From Brevundimonas sp. (GTDB lineage: Bacteria > Pseudomonadota > Alphaproteobacteria > Caulobacterales > Caulobacteraceae), in contig NZ_JAIYCP010000023.1 of assembly GCF_027487935.1 (NCBI RefSeq), positions 26,685-90,684 of the forward strand: a stretch of 64,000 nt of DNA, read 5' to 3'. The position numbers and the translations under genes are program-made. Below the pieces are notes generated by a model. The model was not told the DNA's origin. It made no database searches and saw nothing but the letters and a program-made list of their open reading frames with translations. This document shows positions 8,458 through 16,264 of this stretch, piece by piece (the stretch's first letter is position 1; the number at the start of each line of letters is the position of its first letter).

Positions 8458-9752
8458 GCGACCGCTGCCTTCAGGCCCGCCTCATCGCCAGAGAGGCCGT
8501 ATTTGGCGAGCGCGGCTTCGCGGCGGGCGGGCAGGTGGTAGTCCGGGAACAGACCCTGCGAGTGTCTGCGCCCGCGCAACAGCTGTTTGGCGAGCGTTAC
8601 CTTGTGGATGTCGGTGGGGCCGTCTGCGAGGCCGATCTGGAAGGAGTCGAGGACCATCGCGGCCAGCGGCGTCTCGTTGGACAGACCCAGGCTTCCGTGG
8701 ACGTAGACAGCGCGCGCGGCGATGTCGTGCAAAACCTTTGGCATGGCGGCCTTGACCGCGGAGATGTCGCCCCGGACCTTGTTGTAATCCTTCTCGCGGT
8801 CGATCTTCCAGGCGGTGCGCAGGACCAGCAGACGGAACTGTTCCAGCTCGATCCAGCTGTCGGCGATCTTCTCCTGAACCAACTGTTTGTTGGCCAGGGG
8901 CTCGTTGCGGGTCACGCGCGACAGGGCGCGGTCGCAGAGCATATCGAAGGCCTGTCGCGCCTTGCCGATCGTGCGCATTGCATGGTGGATACGCCCGCCT
9001 CCGAGACGAACCTGGGCCACGACGAAGCCGTCCCCCTGGCCTCCCAGCATATGGTCAAGAGGCACGCCGACATCGGTAAAGCGGAGGTAGGCGTGAGATG
9101 GGTCGCGATCACCGTAGCCGACGTTGCGAACGATCTCGAGGCCCGGCGTCCCCTTGGGGATGATGAAAACCGAAAGCCGGCGATGTGGCGGTGCGTCAGG
9201 ATCGGTTACGGCCATGACCAGAAAGAAGCTGGCGTAGCGGGCGTTGGTAGCGAACCATTTTTCGCCATTCAGCACCCACTGGTCGCCCTTAAGGACGGCG
9301 CGGGCCAGGAAGGTCGTTGGGTCGGCACCGCCTTGCGGCTCGGTCATCGAGAAGCAGGAGACGATGTCGTTGGCCAGCAGGGGCTTCAGGTAACGGGCCT
9401 TCTGGTCCTCGGTCCCATAGACGGCAAGGATCTCGGCATTGCCGGAGTCCGGGGCCTGGCAGCCGAAGACGGTCGGCGCGAAGACGGATCGCCCCAGGAT
9501 CTCGTTCATCAGGGCCAGCTTGACCTGACCGTAGCCGGGACCGCCGAGCTCGGGTCCAAGGTGGCAGGCCCACAGGCCGCGATCCTTGACCCGCTCTTGC
9601 AACGGCCGGACGAACCGGCGGTTCAGCGGATTGTCGACATCGAACGGACTCTGGAGAATGAGGTCCAGCGGCTCTACTTCCTCGCGGACGAAAGTGTCGA
9701 TCCAGGCGAGCTGTTCCGCGAAATCGGGGTCGGTCTCGAATTCCCAGGCCAT
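8454..9752 (-). CDS. Acyl-CoA dehydrogenase, ACAD10/11 or LvaC-like
   Basis: The 432-residue flavoprotein has the family motifs CFSMTEPQGGADP (FAD/substrate loop), LNGEKWFATNA and a long C-terminal helical region. At the position of the medium-chain catalytic Glu (YEGT...) it reads ADGPTDIHK, a form seen in the ACAD10/11 group. It is coupled to the kinase at 7393-8457 and lies 24 bases after an SDR gene, giving a three-gene operon SDR, dehydrogenase, kinase. By analogy with LvaC it may convert a phosphorylated 4-hydroxyacyl-CoA to an enoyl-CoA. A plain dehydrogenase role is the alternative. Confidence 0.88.
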   Translation of the reverse strand: MAWEFETDPDFAEQLAWIDTFVREEVEPLDLILQSPFDVDNPLNRRFVRPLQERVKDRGLWACHLGPELGGPGYGQVKLALMNEILGRSVFAPTVFGCQAPDSGNAEILAVYGTEDQKARYLKPLLANDIVSCFSMTEPQGGADPTTFLARAVLKGDQWVLNGEKWFATNARYASFFLVMAVTDPDAPPHRRLSVFIIPKGTPGLEIVRNVGYGDRDPSHAYLRFTDVGVPLDHMLGGQGDGFVVAQVRLGGGRIHHAMRTIGKARQAFDMLCDRALSRVTRNEPLANKQLVQEKIADSWIELEQFRLLVLRTAWKIDREKDYNKVRGDISAVKAAMPKVLHDIAARAVYVHGSLGLSNETPLAAMVLDSFQIGLADGPTDIHKVTLAKQLLRGRRHSQGLFPDYHLPARREAALAKYGLSGDEAGLKAAVA

Positions 9753-9776
9753 CGGCGTTTCCGTTCGTTTTGATGT

Positions 9777-10508
9777 TCAGGACAGGGTTCGGCCGCCATC
9801 GACGACGATGGTCTCGCCGACGATGTAGGCAGCGAGCGGCGAGGCGAGAAAAAGCGCCACGCCGGCGATTTCTTCCGGGCGTCCCAGGCGGTTCAGCGGA
9901 ATGCCCTTGAGCCGTTCCTGCAGACGTACCGGGTTCGAGGTCGTGACCTCGGTCATCTTTGTGGCGATCAGGCCGGGCGCTATGCCGTTGACGCGGATGC
10001 CGCGTCCGGCCCACGCCTCGCCGAGGGCGCGGGTCAGGTGGATGGCACCGGCCTTCGAGGCCGAATAGGCGGGATTGCCGCGCGCTGCGCGCAGCCCCCC
10101 GACCGAACTGATGATGATCAAACTGCCGGCGCGGGCCTCCAGGGCCGGGGCCAGCTTCTGGGCACAAGCCATCAGGCTGTTGAGGTTGACCTCCACGACC
10201 TGGCGGAAGGCATCCGCTTCGAATTCCCGGCGACGGTACTGCACCGCGCCCTGGGACAGGACCACGACGTCGAGAGCCTCGAATGGGGGGGTCCAGCCTT
10301 CGATCGCACCTGGTTCCGCAACGTCCAGACGGGAGAAGGAAAAGGGGGCTAGGGCTTCGGCACCCTCGCCGTAAGCTTTTTTGCCGGCGCGGGTGCCTGT
10401 GACGGCGACGCAGGCACCGCGCGCAGCGAAGGCCTGGGCGCAGGCCAGACCGATTCCGCTCGAGCCGCCGACGATCAGGACGTTCTTGCCTGCGCAGTCG
10501 AGGTCCAC
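9777..10508 (-). CDS. Short-chain dehydrogenase/reductase (SDR)
   Basis: A classical SDR of about 243 residues with a glycine-rich cofactor motif (GGSSGIG), an Asn-containing central strand and a YSASKAG active site with Tyr and Lys. The C-terminus carries the usual VDGG. A GTG start at 10508 is preferred because the upstream ATG (10553) would add an unusual tail and place the coding region over the palindromic operator. It is the first gene of the SDR, acyl-CoA dehydrogenase, kinase operon and would fit a 3-hydroxyacyl or LvaD-like step (inference). A TetR gene is divergent. Confidence 0.88.
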   Translation of the reverse strand: MDLDCAGKNVLIVGGSSGIGLACAQAFAARGACVAVTGTRAGKKAYGEGAEALAPFSFSRLDVAEPGAIEGWTPPFEALDVVVLSQGAVQYRRREFEADAFRQVVEVNLNSLMACAQKLAPALEARAGSLIIISSVGGLRAARGNPAYSASKAGAIHLTRALGEAWAGRGIRVNGIAPGLIATKMTEVTTSNPVRLQERLKGIPLNRLGRPEEIAGVALFLASPLAAYIVGETIVVDGGRTLS

Positions 10509-10522
10509 GGCGAGCCTAAAAC

Positions 10523-10548
10523 AAATAAATGAAACAGTTGATTTATTT
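10523..10548. promoter_or_regulatory. Palindromic operator between SDR and TetR genes
   Basis: A perfect 8-base inverted repeat, AAATAAAT / ATTTATTT, with a 10-base spacer, sits in the short AT-rich gap between divergent genes. The right arm is only a few bases from the TetR start codon at 10552. This placement and symmetry are typical of a TetR autoregulatory site, which would also control the divergent SDR operon. Confidence 0.7.
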
Positions 10549-10551
10549 TGC

Positions 10552-11211
10552 ATGGCCGCGATAGACCGTCAATCCATGAAAGCAGATATCGCCCGGGATG
10601 CGATCAAGCGGGCCGCACAGAGTCTGTTCGCCGCGCGGGGCGTGGATGCAGTTTCGGTGCGCGAGATCCTGACGGCGGCGGGCCAGCGCAACGGCGCTTC
10701 GCTGCACTACTATTTCGGGTCCAAGGACGATCTGGTCGCACAGCTGGTAATCGATGGCGCGCGCCTGATAGACGACCGCCGGAACGCGCGGCTGGATGCA
10801 ATGGAGACTGACGGCGGACCGCGAACACTTCGTGAGGTGATGGAGGTACTGATCATTCCCTCCACCGGCCTCGGGCAAGACGGAGGGGAAGGTGACTATC
10901 TTCGCTTCATCAGCACCTTCAGCCTGCAGAACCGCGCCGCGTTCGAGGCCATCGTCGGGGACGGCTGGAACCTCGGATATCAGCGCTGCCTTGAACACAT
11001 CCGCCGACTGGCACCCTTGCCACCCCGGGTACTCGAGCGGCGGCTGGTGTTCCTGAGCCTTGGCCTGCGCGCAATCATGACAGCGAGAGAAGCAGGCCTT
11101 GCCGCCGATCAGGACCACGCATTCTGGAGCCCGCAAGGCACACTCGATGATCTGGTGCAGACGCTCGTCGGAATGGTCTCCGGGGCTGAAACCGGATCAG
11201 GACAGTGCTGA
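10552..11211 (+). CDS. TetR-family transcriptional regulator
   Basis: The 219-residue product has an N-terminal helix-turn-helix (VSVREILTAAGQRNGASLHY then YFGSKDDLVAQLV). The C-terminal ligand domain has the pattern of TetR proteins that control fatty-acid or terpenoid-like catabolic genes (FISTFSLQNRAAFEAIVGD). The frame is open upstream into the divergent SDR, but the ATG at 10552 gives the normal length. An ATG at 10576 is also possible. It probably represses the SDR, dehydrogenase, kinase operon through the palindrome just upstream, with an acyl-CoA-type ligand likely but unproven. Confidence 0.9.
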   Translation: MAAIDRQSMKADIARDAIKRAAQSLFAARGVDAVSVREILTAAGQRNGASLHYYFGSKDDLVAQLVIDGARLIDDRRNARLDAMETDGGPRTLREVMEVLIIPSTGLGQDGGEGDYLRFISTFSLQNRAAFEAIVGDGWNLGYQRCLEHIRRLAPLPPRVLERRLVFLSLGLRAIMTAREAGLAADQDHAFWSPQGTLDDLVQTLVGMVSGAETGSGQC

Positions 11212-11517
11212 TCCGGCTCTGATCCGCAAGCGACGCGGGACGCCCGCCCGGGCTGGCGCATTGTTGGCTCAAACGTATCTCTTCCGGGCGGCGCGTTTGC
11301 GCAGCCTCCGTTGGACCCGGGAAATGCCAGCAGCCTCGCCGGCCCTCGCGGCAACAGTAATTCCGGTCGCGAAGTCATGCTGCGGTTCACGGTCCTGCCG
11401 TTGTGATCTAACGTATGAATTCGCCTCTCGGGGCATGACTTGAGGCTTGTCGCGTTCTGATCTCGACGCGATGACCGCTCCATTTGGGTCCGGCCAGCTG
11501 ATTCTGGCCAGCACAGG
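11212..11517. other. Intergenic, no gene seen
   Basis: About 306 bases between the TetR gene and the FAH gene. Open frames here are short and of chance composition. It should contain the promoter of the FAH gene, but no clear palindrome or terminator was recognised. Confidence 0.4.
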
Positions 11518-12510
11518 GTGAAACCATTGCGTCTGGTTACGTTTGAGCATGAGGGCCGCCGCCGGGCAGGGGCGTTCATCAACGACGACACGAGGGTTGT
11601 CGATCTGGCGGCCGCCCACGAGCAGAGGCACGGGATTTACGCACCGGAACTCGCGGACATTCTGGCCTTGATCGAGGGCGGCGACGACGCGCTCGACAAG
11701 GCGGCCGAGGCCGTCAAATCGGTCCCTGAAGCGGCACTCCTGCCCCGCTCGGCCGTCAAGCTGCGGGCCCCGATCCAGCCACCGCCGCAAATGCGGGATT
11801 GCAGCTGTTTCGAGCTGCACCTTCGCCAGTGCTACGCCGCTGCCCGCGAGATGCGGGCGAAGGCCAAGGGTGTCGAGCTCCTTGCCGACACCGGGCCGTC
11901 AGAAGCCGAGCAGCGTATCCTCGATCTCTTCAGCAAACAGCCGATCTACTACAAGGCCAACCGGTTCTCGGTCATCGGGACCGGGGAGACCGTGATCTGG
12001 CCAGCCTATTCCCGGATGATGGATTTCGAACTGGAGTACGGCGTCTACATCAAGAAAGCCGCCAAGGACGTGCCCGTCGAGAAGGCGCGTGACTACATCT
12101 TCGGCTACACGATCTACAACGATTTCAGCGCCCGCGACGCACAGGCTGCCGAGATGATCGGTCAACTGGGGCCCGCCAAGGGCAAGGATTTCGACACCGG
12201 CAATGCTATGGGGCCCTGTATCGTCACAGCTGACGAGATGCCCAATCCCTATGACCTGACCATGATCGCGCGGGTCAACGGCGAGGAGTGGGGCAGGGGG
12301 AACTCCGGCACAATGCACTGGAAGTTCGAGGATTTGATCGCCTTTATCTCGCGGTCGGAGACCCTCTATCCCGGAGAGTTCCTCGGCTCCGGCACCATCG
12401 GCAACGGCTGTGGCCTGGAGGCCCAGCGGTTTCTGAAGCCCGGCGACGAGGTCGAGCTGGAGGTCGAGGGGATCGGCGTCCTCAGGAATCGTATCGTCAA
12501 GGAAGCCTAG
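11518..12510 (+). CDS. Fumarylacetoacetate hydrolase (FAH) family protein
   Basis: The 330-residue FAH-fold protein has the metal-binding acidic motif in FELEYGVYI (Glu-x-Glu) and the downstream Asp in YTIYNDFSARDAQ. The C-terminal part has YPGEFLGSGTIGNGCG. The family includes hydrolases of acylpyruvates, hydratases and decarboxylases of the meta-cleavage pathway. This longer type, with FSVIGTGETVIWP, is close to FAH/ureidoglycolate-lyase-like proteins found in aromatic clusters. The start is GTG. The stop overlaps the stop of the convergent SDR gene in a shared CTAG. Confidence 0.85.
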   Translation: MKPLRLVTFEHEGRRRAGAFINDDTRVVDLAAAHEQRHGIYAPELADILALIEGGDDALDKAAEAVKSVPEAALLPRSAVKLRAPIQPPPQMRDCSCFELHLRQCYAAAREMRAKAKGVELLADTGPSEAEQRILDLFSKQPIYYKANRFSVIGTGETVIWPAYSRMMDFELEYGVYIKKAAKDVPVEKARDYIFGYTIYNDFSARDAQAAEMIGQLGPAKGKDFDTGNAMGPCIVTADEMPNPYDLTMIARVNGEEWGRGNSGTMHWKFEDLIAFISRSETLYPGEFLGSGTIGNGCGLEAQRFLKPGDEVELEVEGIGVLRNRIVKEA

Positions 12511-13286
12511 ATCAGGCCGGAATACGCCCCGCCGTCGAGTTGCAGGTTCTGCCCGGTGATGTAGCCGGCACGGTCGGAACACAGGAAGGCGCAGGCGTCG
12601 CCGACTTCGCCCGGACGGCCGAACCGCCCGGCCGGTATCGAAGAGAGCATCTCGGCGCGCGCGTCAGCCTCATCGAGCTCTCGGACACGAGCCAGCGATC
12701 GGGTCATTCGGGCCAGCCGCTCGGTTTCGACCTTTTCCGGCAGGATGCAGTTGATGGTGACGCCGTCCTTGGCGACCTCACCGGCCAGTGCCTTGCAGAA
12801 GGCGGTCAAGCCGGCGCGTGGTCCAGTGGACAGGGCCATCGGAAATTTCGGTGTCTTGACCATGGCCGAGGTGATCGCGACCACCCGGCCGAACCCCCGC
12901 TCTCGCATGCCGTCGATGACCGACTGGATCAGCAGGATCGGCGAGATCATCTTGGTGGCGACGACCTCGCTCCAGGCCGCTTCGGTCCAGTCCTCGAGAC
13001 GACCGGGCTTGGGACCGCCACTGTTGCAGATCAGGATGTCGGGGTCGGGACAGGCGGTCAGAACGGCTGCACGCCCCTCGGCCGTGTCGATGTCGGCAAG
13101 AACAGTATGGGGCCGACGTCCCGTCAGGGTGTTGATCTCGACTGCCGTGGCCTCGAGCCGTTCTGTGTCCCGACCGTTGATCCAGACTTCGACGCCTTCG
13201 AGAGCCAACGAGATCGCGCAGGCCTTGCCTAGCCCTGATGATGAGGCGCAGACGAGCGCGCGCTTTCCGGCGATGCCGAAATCCAT
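12507..13286 (-). CDS. Atypical SDR lacking the catalytic Tyr-Lys pair
   Basis: A 259-residue SDR fold with a modified cofactor motif (ASSSGLG) and the usual end segment (ITGQNLQLDGG). Where classical SDRs have Tyr-x-x-x-Lys it reads LSTGPRAGL, so Tyr is Ser and Lys is Arg. An oxoacyl-reductase-like SDR subgroup with such changes is known from catabolic and lipid genes, and its activity is not well established. It is the last gene of the operon 17415 to 12507, 21 bases after an acyl-CoA dehydrogenase gene. Confidence 0.85.
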   Translation of the reverse strand: MDFGIAGKRALVCASSSGLGKACAISLALEGVEVWINGRDTERLEATAVEINTLTGRRPHTVLADIDTAEGRAAVLTACPDPDILICNSGGPKPGRLEDWTEAAWSEVVATKMISPILLIQSVIDGMRERGFGRVVAITSAMVKTPKFPMALSTGPRAGLTAFCKALAGEVAKDGVTINCILPEKVETERLARMTRSLARVRELDEADARAEMLSSIPAGRFGRPGEVGDACAFLCSDRAGYITGQNLQLDGGAYSGLI

Positions 13287-13307
13287 GAGCCTGCTCCTGG
13301 TCGCCCA

Positions 13308-14438
13308 TCAGAGAGTGCGGGCGATGATTTCCTTCATGATCTCGGACGTCCCGGCATAGATGCGGGCTACCCGCGCATCGACCCAGGCACGCCCGACGTC
13401 ATACTCGCTCATATAGCCATAGCCGCCGTGCAACTGGAGCAGTTCATCGAGCAACTGGCCATGCAGTTCGGCACTGGTCAGCTTGGCCATCGCGGCGGTC
13501 TCGGGCGTCAGTTCGCCGTCCAGCAGTTGTTGCAGACAGTCGTCGATGAAGACCCGCAGCATCTGGGTCCGCGCCCTGACGTCCGCCAGTTTGAACCGTG
13601 TGTTCTGGAATTCGAGCAGGGGCTTGCCGAAGACGACGCGGTCCTTGGTATAGGCGATTGTCTTTTCCAGCATGGCTTCCAGCGAGGCCGCGGCACGGAT
13701 GCCGATGACCAGTCGTTCCTTGGCCAGTTCGGTCATCAGGCAGGCGAAGCCACCGCTTTCCTCGCCCAGTCGGTTCTCGACAGGGACCCGTACGTCGGAG
13801 AAGAACAGCTCCGACGTATCCTGGCCGCGCAGACCGATCTTCTCCAGCTTCTTGCCCTTCTCGAAGCCGGGCGTGCCGTCCTCTACGCAGAACAGGGTAA
13901 TGTCCTTGGGATTGGACTGACCCTCGACCTTGGCCGCTACAATGACGAGTCCGGAGTTGATGCCGTTGGTGATGAAGGTCTTCTGACCCGACAGGACGTA
14001 ATGGTCGCCATTGCGGACCGCCTTGGTCTTCATGCCCCGCAGGTCGCTGCCGATCTGGGGCTCCGACATCGCGATGACGGCGATCAACTCGCCGGAGATC
14101 AGACGTGGCAGCCAACGGGCTTTCTGATCGTCCGTCCCGTAATTGCTCAGATAGGGAACGGCGACGTCGGAGTGGGTGGTGAAGCCGACGGCGGTCGCAT
14201 TTACCCGCGCCAGCTCCTCGATCAGGACAGCGCTGTGGCCGAAGTCACCTCCGGCCCCGCCGTATTCTTCGGGCGCCGTGACGCACAGAAGGCCTTCTTC
14301 GCCCGCACGCAGCCAAAGGGATTTGGGCACTATGCCGTCGCGTTCCCACTGGGCGTGGTGCGGAACGATCTCGGTCTCAATGAAGCGCCGGACCTGATCG
14401 CGGAACATCTCATGGTCGTCGCGGAACACCTTGCGCAT
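13308..14438 (-). CDS. Acyl-CoA dehydrogenase
   Basis: The 376-residue enzyme is of standard length with MSEPQIGSDL, LSGQKTFITNG and LQLHGGYGYMSEYDVGRAW. At the medium-chain catalytic Glu position it has YAGTSE. The likely base is instead the Glu in ELAKERLVIG, as in isovaleryl-CoA and long-chain dehydrogenases. It probably oxidises a branched or long acyl-CoA in the cytoplasm and passes electrons to ETF. It is the fourth gene of a five-gene operon (two-subunit dehydrogenase, crotonase, this gene, SDR), 13 bases after the crotonase. Confidence 0.9.
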   Translation of the reverse strand: MRKVFRDDHEMFRDQVRRFIETEIVPHHAQWERDGIVPKSLWLRAGEEGLLCVTAPEEYGGAGGDFGHSAVLIEELARVNATAVGFTTHSDVAVPYLSNYGTDDQKARWLPRLISGELIAVIAMSEPQIGSDLRGMKTKAVRNGDHYVLSGQKTFITNGINSGLVIVAAKVEGQSNPKDITLFCVEDGTPGFEKGKKLEKIGLRGQDTSELFFSDVRVPVENRLGEESGGFACLMTELAKERLVIGIRAAASLEAMLEKTIAYTKDRVVFGKPLLEFQNTRFKLADVRARTQMLRVFIDDCLQQLLDGELTPETAAMAKLTSAELHGQLLDELLQLHGGYGYMSEYDVGRAWVDARVARIYAGTSEIMKEIIARTL

Positions 14439-14451
14439 GGTCGTGGCTCCG

Positions 14452-15252
14452 TCAGCTGTCAGTGAAGACGGCCGGGCGTTTCTCGATCATCGCTGCGACC
14501 GCCTCGGCATGATCGTTGGTGTGGTGGGCCAGGGCCTGATAGGCGGCTGACAGCTCAAGCAGGGGTCCGAGACGCATGTGCTGGCCCTCGCGCAGCAGCC
14601 GTTTGGTCAGACGAAGCGCGTGGCCGGGGCTGGAGGCCACACGGTGGGCCAGGGCCATGGCGGTGCTCATCAAATCCTCGGGCGCGGTCAGCTGCGTGAC
14701 GAGCGTCCAGTCCAGCGCGGTCTGGGCGTTCAGTGCGTCGCCGGTCAGGGCCATGTGGCTGGCGCGGGGCATGCCGACGATCCGCGGCAGAAGCCAGGCA
14801 CCGCCGTCGCCCGGTACGATGCCCAGTTTGACGAAACTCTCGGCAAAGGTGGCGGTGGTAGAGGCGATGCGGATATCGGCCATACAGGCGAAGTCCAGGC
14901 CGGCCCCGATTGCGTGGCCGTTCACAGCCGCGATCACAGGGGTCTCCAGCTCATAGAGCGCCGTCGGAATTCGTTGAATGCCGTCGCGGTAGCGGTTGCG
15001 CAGGCGGTAGGGTGATCCCTCGAAGATTCCCGTGCGGTTTTGCATCGCCTTGATGTCACCGCCCGCACAGAACGACGCACCCGCGCCGGTCAGGACCACG
15101 ACGTGGATCGAGGGGTCGGCGCGCACTTCCTCGCAGGCGTCTTCGATCTCGAACATGTCCTCTGGCGTCGAGAACGCATTGCGGCTTTCGGGTCGGTTCA
15201 GGGTCCAGACCGCGACGGGACCGTCGCGGGTCTTGAGGAGGAAGTCAGCCAT
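14452..15252 (-). CDS. Crotonase-family protein (enoyl-CoA hydratase/isomerase fold)
   Basis: A crotonase fold of 266 residues: FCAGGDIKAM (oxyanion hole), AAVNGHAIGAGLDFACMADI and KLGIVPGDGGAWLLPRIVG. Aligned by eye to rat crotonase, the two hydratase glutamates appear to be replaced (AESFVKLG in place of QPEILLG, and ASHMALTGD in place of AMEMVLTGD). A simple hydratase reaction is therefore doubtful; isomerase, hydrolase or C-C bond chemistry is possible. The start at 15252 overlaps the end of the preceding acyl-CoA dehydrogenase by eight bases, which indicates coupled translation. Confidence 0.87.
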   Translation of the reverse strand: MADFLLKTRDGPVAVWTLNRPESRNAFSTPEDMFEIEDACEEVRADPSIHVVVLTGAGASFCAGGDIKAMQNRTGIFEGSPYRLRNRYRDGIQRIPTALYELETPVIAAVNGHAIGAGLDFACMADIRIASTTATFAESFVKLGIVPGDGGAWLLPRIVGMPRASHMALTGDALNAQTALDWTLVTQLTAPEDLMSTAMALAHRVASSPGHALRLTKRLLREGQHMRLGPLLELSAAYQALAHHTNDHAEAVAAMIEKRPAVFTDS

Positions 15253-16264
15253 GGTTCGGGGCCTCCGCAAATGCGCCGGTGACCAAGGGCCAAAGGCTGT
15301 CGTGGCCTGCCGCCGCAATGGTCTGCCCCAAACGCTCGGCCCAAAGGGCGTCAGAGCCGTATTCGGCGCGCCAGGCCCACAAGCGGCGGGTCAGGAAATG
15401 GAGGCTGTGCTCGTGGGTGAAGCCGATGGCACCGAAGACGGCATGGGCGATTCCCGCCCCCTTGCCGGCGGCCTCGCCGGACACCGCCTTGGCCGAGGCG
15501 GCGGTGAGGAAATCGGCACCCGGCCGGGCCATCAGGAACGCCGCTTCTGACGCCGCGACGGCAGCCGCGGCGTGGGTGGCGAGGACCGCCAACTGTTGCT
15601 GGACGGCCTGAAACTTGCCGATAGGACGGCCGAACTGGACGCGTTCATTGGCATAGTCCGCGCTCAGTTCGGTCAGCCGAGCCAGCGCCCCGGCCATTTG
15701 GGCCGACCGCAACATGGCCGCTGCCAGCATGACATGGTCCGTGGCCATCGACGTGGCGGCGTCGTACACAAGCGACCCCGACGCCAGGGTGATGCTATCG
15801 CGCGGTTCGCCCGCAACATTGAAATCAGCGGTGATCTGCGCACCGCTGAGTGAATGCAGGGCGATGCGACCTGCGGAGGCATCGTGGAGTGCCAGCCAAC
15901 GGGCGTGGCGGCCCCAGGGGATGTCTGCCAAGGGTGCATTGGCTGAGCCGGTAGCGAAGACGGTCGGGCCGCTCTCCGGCGGTTTGAGGCGTGCTGCGGC
16001 CAGCAGGCTGTTGGCCAGAATGGCCTCGGGCAGGGGGACGGGCGCGGCCGCAGATCCGCAGGCACGGATTACGACGAAGATGTCGGTCCAACTCGCGCCT
16101 GTCCCGCCCAGATATTCGGGAACGGCGGCAAGGGGCAGGCCCAAGGCTTCGATTTCGGCCCAGAGGTCCGCAGACCAGTCACCGGCCTCGGCGGCGCGGA
16201 GAAGGTCGGGTGTTACGGCGTCGGCCAGCAGCCGCTCGATCGAGTCCTGCAGGAGGGTTCTCAT
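15245..16264 (-). CDS. Acyl-CoA dehydrogenase, small subunit of a two-subunit pair
   Basis: A 339-residue, shortened acyl-CoA dehydrogenase. The N-terminal and middle domains are reduced, while NERVQFGRPIGKFQAVQQQL and HAVFGAIGFTHEHSLHFLTR are conserved. Its ATG at 16264 overlaps the stop of the larger dehydrogenase gene (ATGA). Such coupled unequal pairs are known to form alpha2beta2 heterotetramers in steroid side-chain degradation (FadE26-FadE27 and FadE28-FadE29 of mycobacteria), with one active site per heterodimer. A similar complex is likely here. A longer frame upstream lies in the neighbour gene and is not used. Confidence 0.87.
   Translation of the reverse strand: MRTLLQDSIERLLADAVTPDLLRAAEAGDWSADLWAEIEALGLPLAAVPEYLGGTGASWTDIFVVIRACGSAAAPVPLPEAILANSLLAAARLKPPESGPTVFATGSANAPLADIPWGRHARWLALHDASAGRIALHSLSGAQITADFNVAGEPRDSITLASGSLVYDAATSMATDHVMLAAAMLRSAQMAGALARLTELSADYANERVQFGRPIGKFQAVQQQLAVLATHAAAAVAASEAAFLMARPGADFLTAASAKAVSGEAAGKGAGIAHAVFGAIGFTHEHSLHFLTRRLWAWRAEYGSDALWAERLGQTIAAAGHDSLWPLVTGAFAEAPNHG

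Noticed and set aside
8367..9773. 468-codon open frame on the plus strand
   Set aside because: Antisense to the acyl-CoA dehydrogenase with clear family motifs; chance composition.
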